Source: Coriobacteriaceae bacterium (GTDB lineage: Bacteria; Actinomycetota; Coriobacteriia; Anaerosomatales; D1FN1-002). From it: a stretch of 6,977 nt of DNA. The translations under genes and the position numbers were made by a program. Location of the stretch: positions 1 through 6,977 of the forward strand of contig PNNM01000058.1 of NCBI GenBank assembly GCA_013824215.1, read 5' to 3'. Within the stretch, counting starts at the first letter, position 1. Every line of letters begins with the position of its first letter. The notes beneath the pieces were generated by a model. That model worked only from the letters and a program-made list of their open reading frames with translations, was not told the DNA's origin and made no database searches. Of this stretch, positions 5,854-6,977 are shown in pieces.

Positions 5854-6885
5854 GTGACCGCCGTCCGACACACAGCAACGGTCGCAGCAGTCACGCTCGG
5901 GGTGGTTCTCCTCCTCGGGCCCCTGTCCGCATTCGCGCAGGACTACGACATGGGGTTCACGTTGCCGACAGCAGGCAAGTCCGGATGCATGGTCTGTCAC
6001 GGGGACCAGAACCTCATCCGTTCCCGAGGTTCCGGGTTCGTGAGCCTGTGGGTCGACCCCGTGGTGCTCGATGCCTCGGCGCACTCGACCATCATGTGCA
6101 CCGGCTGCCACACCGACTTCGCGTACAACGCTCCCCACGTCAAAGGGACGAGTACTCAGGACTGGCGCGCCAACGCCAAGCTCGCGTGCAAGAACTGCCA
6201 CCGCACCCAGTTCGCGGCGGTGAGCCGCGGCGCACACAGCATAGCGGGCGCCCCCGGGCAGAGCGCGCCGGCGACGCGATCGGCCGCCTCCACGAGGTCC
6301 GTCTCGGCGACGGGGTCGGCGACGACGACGCGCACCGCGGCCGGGACGGCCACCGCGTCCGCCGAGACCTCGCCGTCCAACGCCGACACGGCCGAGATTC
6401 CGTTGTGCGGGGATTGCCACGGGGCGCACGCGATCCAGTACTGCGACGTGGTGAGCTGGTCGGAGACCTCCGATACCGTGCGGCTCGAGGCCGCGAAGCG
6501 CGGCCGCGCCGCGCTGAGGCGACAGGGCTACGAGGTGTGCGGACGGTGCCACACCGCGTGGTGGGCGAGCTACGACGACTGGTACCACGGCAAGGCGTAC
6601 AAGGCGGGCGGCGCGCCCGACGCGCCCGCCTGCTGGCAGTGCCACGGGGCTCACGAGATACTGCCGAGCACGAACCGCCGCTCGACGGTGAACGAGACCG
6701 GGCTCTCCGAGACGTGCGGTCAGTGCCACCAGCACCAGGTGCCCAACGAGCGCTACCTGTCGTATGTAGGGGCGATACACGGTCGTGTCGAGGCGCAGGC
6801 CTCGAACCCGATCGTCGAGGTCGTGGACGCCGTCGGCGACCTGTTCAGAGGATTCTTGGAGCCGATCGGCGCACTCTTCGGGTAG
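5854..6885 (+). CDS. Secreted seven-heme c-type cytochrome
   Basis: This 343-residue protein has seven CxxCH heme c motifs, starting at residues 45 (CMVCH), 82 (CTGCH), 112 (CKNCH), 185 (CGDCH), 229 (CGRCH), 260 (CWQCH) and 288 (CGQCH). The N-terminus is a typical signal peptide: an Arg/His-containing start, a hydrophobic core at about 10-24 and a likely Ala-Phe-Ala cleavage site after residue 28. The mature protein is therefore outside the cytoplasmic membrane. Residues 131-182 form a Ser/Thr/Ala-rich linker dividing a three-heme part from a four-heme part. The last 25 or so residues look like an amphipathic helix that may sit on the membrane or the partner subunit. The start is GTG 5854, preceded by GGAAGGGG (5842-5849) 4 bases upstream. 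It most likely accepts electrons from the adjacent cytochrome b. The family name is not certain; it resembles the multiheme cytochromes of anaerobic respiratory complexes. Confidence 0.93.
   Translation: MTAVRHTATVAAVTLGVVLLLGPLSAFAQDYDMGFTLPTAGKSGCMVCHGDQNLIRSRGSGFVSLWVDPVVLDASAHSTIMCTGCHTDFAYNAPHVKGTSTQDWRANAKLACKNCHRTQFAAVSRGAHSIAGAPGQSAPATRSAASTRSVSATGSATTTRTAAGTATASAETSPSNADTAEIPLCGDCHGAHAIQYCDVVSWSETSDTVRLEAAKRGRAALRRQGYEVCGRCHTAWWASYDDWYHGKAYKAGGAPDAPACWQCHGAHEILPSTNRRSTVNETGLSETCGQCHQHQVPNERYLSYVGAIHGRVEAQASNPIVEVVDAVGDLFRGFLEPIGALFG
6243..6399 (+). other. Low-complexity Ser/Thr/Ala linker within the heptaheme cytochrome
   Basis: Codons 131-182 of the heptaheme gene encode mainly Ser, Thr, Ala and Gly with scattered Arg and no cysteine, flanked by heme motifs 3 (112-116) and 4 (185-189). 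It lies right after an S-R-G-A-H segment and before C-G-D-C-H-G-A-H. Such linkers usually separate domains and can be O-glycosylated. The alternative forward frame is also open across most of this stretch, but reading the heme motifs on both sides requires the annotated frame. Confidence 0.6.
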
Positions 6886-6892
6886 GCGAAGC

Positions 6893-6913
6893 CCGCCGGG
6901 AGTCCCCCGGCGG
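6893..6913 (+). other. Intergenic hairpin between heptaheme cytochrome and next gene
   Basis: CCGCCGGG (6893-6900) pairs perfectly with CCCGGCGG (6906-6913) around a 5-base loop, 8 bases after the cytochrome stop codon. No T-run follows, and the next gene's ribosome binding site begins almost at once, so it is not a standard terminator. It may stabilise the upstream mRNA or adjust relative expression of the two genes, or be a by-product of high GC. Confidence 0.45.
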
Positions 6914-6930
6914 TGGAAGGGGAAGGGACG

Positions 6931-6977
6931 ATGACAGTGGTACGGATGGGACGCCTCGGCAAGGCGCTACCGCTGGC
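6931..6977 (+). CDS. Start of a further gene (3' partial), probable exported protein
   Basis: ATG at 6931 follows a purine-rich ribosome binding region (GGAAGG at 6915-6920 and GGAAGGG at 6921-6927). The 15 readable codons give MTVVRMGRLGKALPL, whose Arg/Lys-containing start leading to hydrophobic residues is compatible with the n-region of a signal peptide or a first membrane helix. It begins 45 bases after the heptaheme cytochrome and is probably in the same operon, perhaps another cytochrome or complex subunit. Too little is visible to name it. Confidence 0.6.
   Translation, partial: MTVVRMGRLGKALPL

Noticed and set aside
4909..6780. 623-codon open frame on the - strand opposite both cytochrome genes
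   Set aside because: It is antisense to a membrane cytochrome and to seven CxxCH motifs, and its composition is shadow-like (Val/Arg/His/Glu). There is no sensible gene context.
1..6977. CRISPR arrays, rRNA, tRNA, insertion sequences
   Set aside because: I found no regularly spaced repeats, no RNA gene signatures and no transposase-like coding sequence on either strand.

Overview
The window is high-GC DNA (roughly 70% by eye), with every supported gene on the + strand and a strong G/C bias at third codon positions. It holds two blocks. The first (1-4742) is a tightly packed molybdenum cofactor (Moco) operon that ends in a sulfur/selenium-handling gene pair. The second (4954-6977, open at the right edge) is a respiratory block: a membrane b-type cytochrome, a secreted seven-heme c-type cytochrome, and the start of a further gene. 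This combination points to an anaerobic bacterium that respires with molybdo-enzymes and multiheme cytochromes. High GC and frequent GTG starts would suit an anaerobic actinobacterial or deltaproteobacterial-type lineage, but nothing in the window fixes the taxonomy.

Block 1, in order: the 3' end of a small protein with a C-terminal N-C-x-L-G-C-F motif (2-199); mobB (216-734); moaA (737-1759); moaC (1764-2255); a stand-alone MOSC-domain protein (2252-2806); a MogA/MoaB-type molybdopterin adenylyltransferase (2811-3326); a PLP-dependent cysteine desulfurase-like enzyme (3319-4500); and a DUF3343 (putative Se/S carrier) protein of 81 residues with one cysteine (4497-4742). Gaps are 2 to 16 bases or the genes overlap (4, 8 and 4 bases), so this is almost certainly one translationally coupled transcript. 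MoaA and MoaC make cyclic pyranopterin monophosphate, the MogA-like protein adenylates molybdopterin, and MobB supports guanylylation. The MOSC, desulfurase and DUF3343 proteins could manage sulfur or selenium for the cofactor or its client enzymes. moaD, moaE, moeA and mobA are not in the window.

Between the blocks, 4743-4953 (211 bases) has no gene. It carries a good sigma70-like promoter candidate (4757-4786), followed by a 67-base segment (4818-4884) that can fold into an almost fully paired three-way junction, then the ribosome binding site of the cytochrome b gene. I could not match this structure to a known riboswitch class.

Block 2: a five-helix, hydrogenase/thiosulfate-reductase-type cytochrome b with a histidine-rich tail (4954-5829), a signal-peptide-bearing heptaheme cytochrome c with a Ser/Thr/Ala-rich linker between hemes 3 and 4 (5854-6885), an intergenic hairpin (6893-6913), and the first 15 codons of another gene (6931-). 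One b-type subunit plus one seven-heme subunit is the composition described for the Geobacter CbcBA quinol-oxidising complex. The parallel here is one of architecture, not demonstrated homology.
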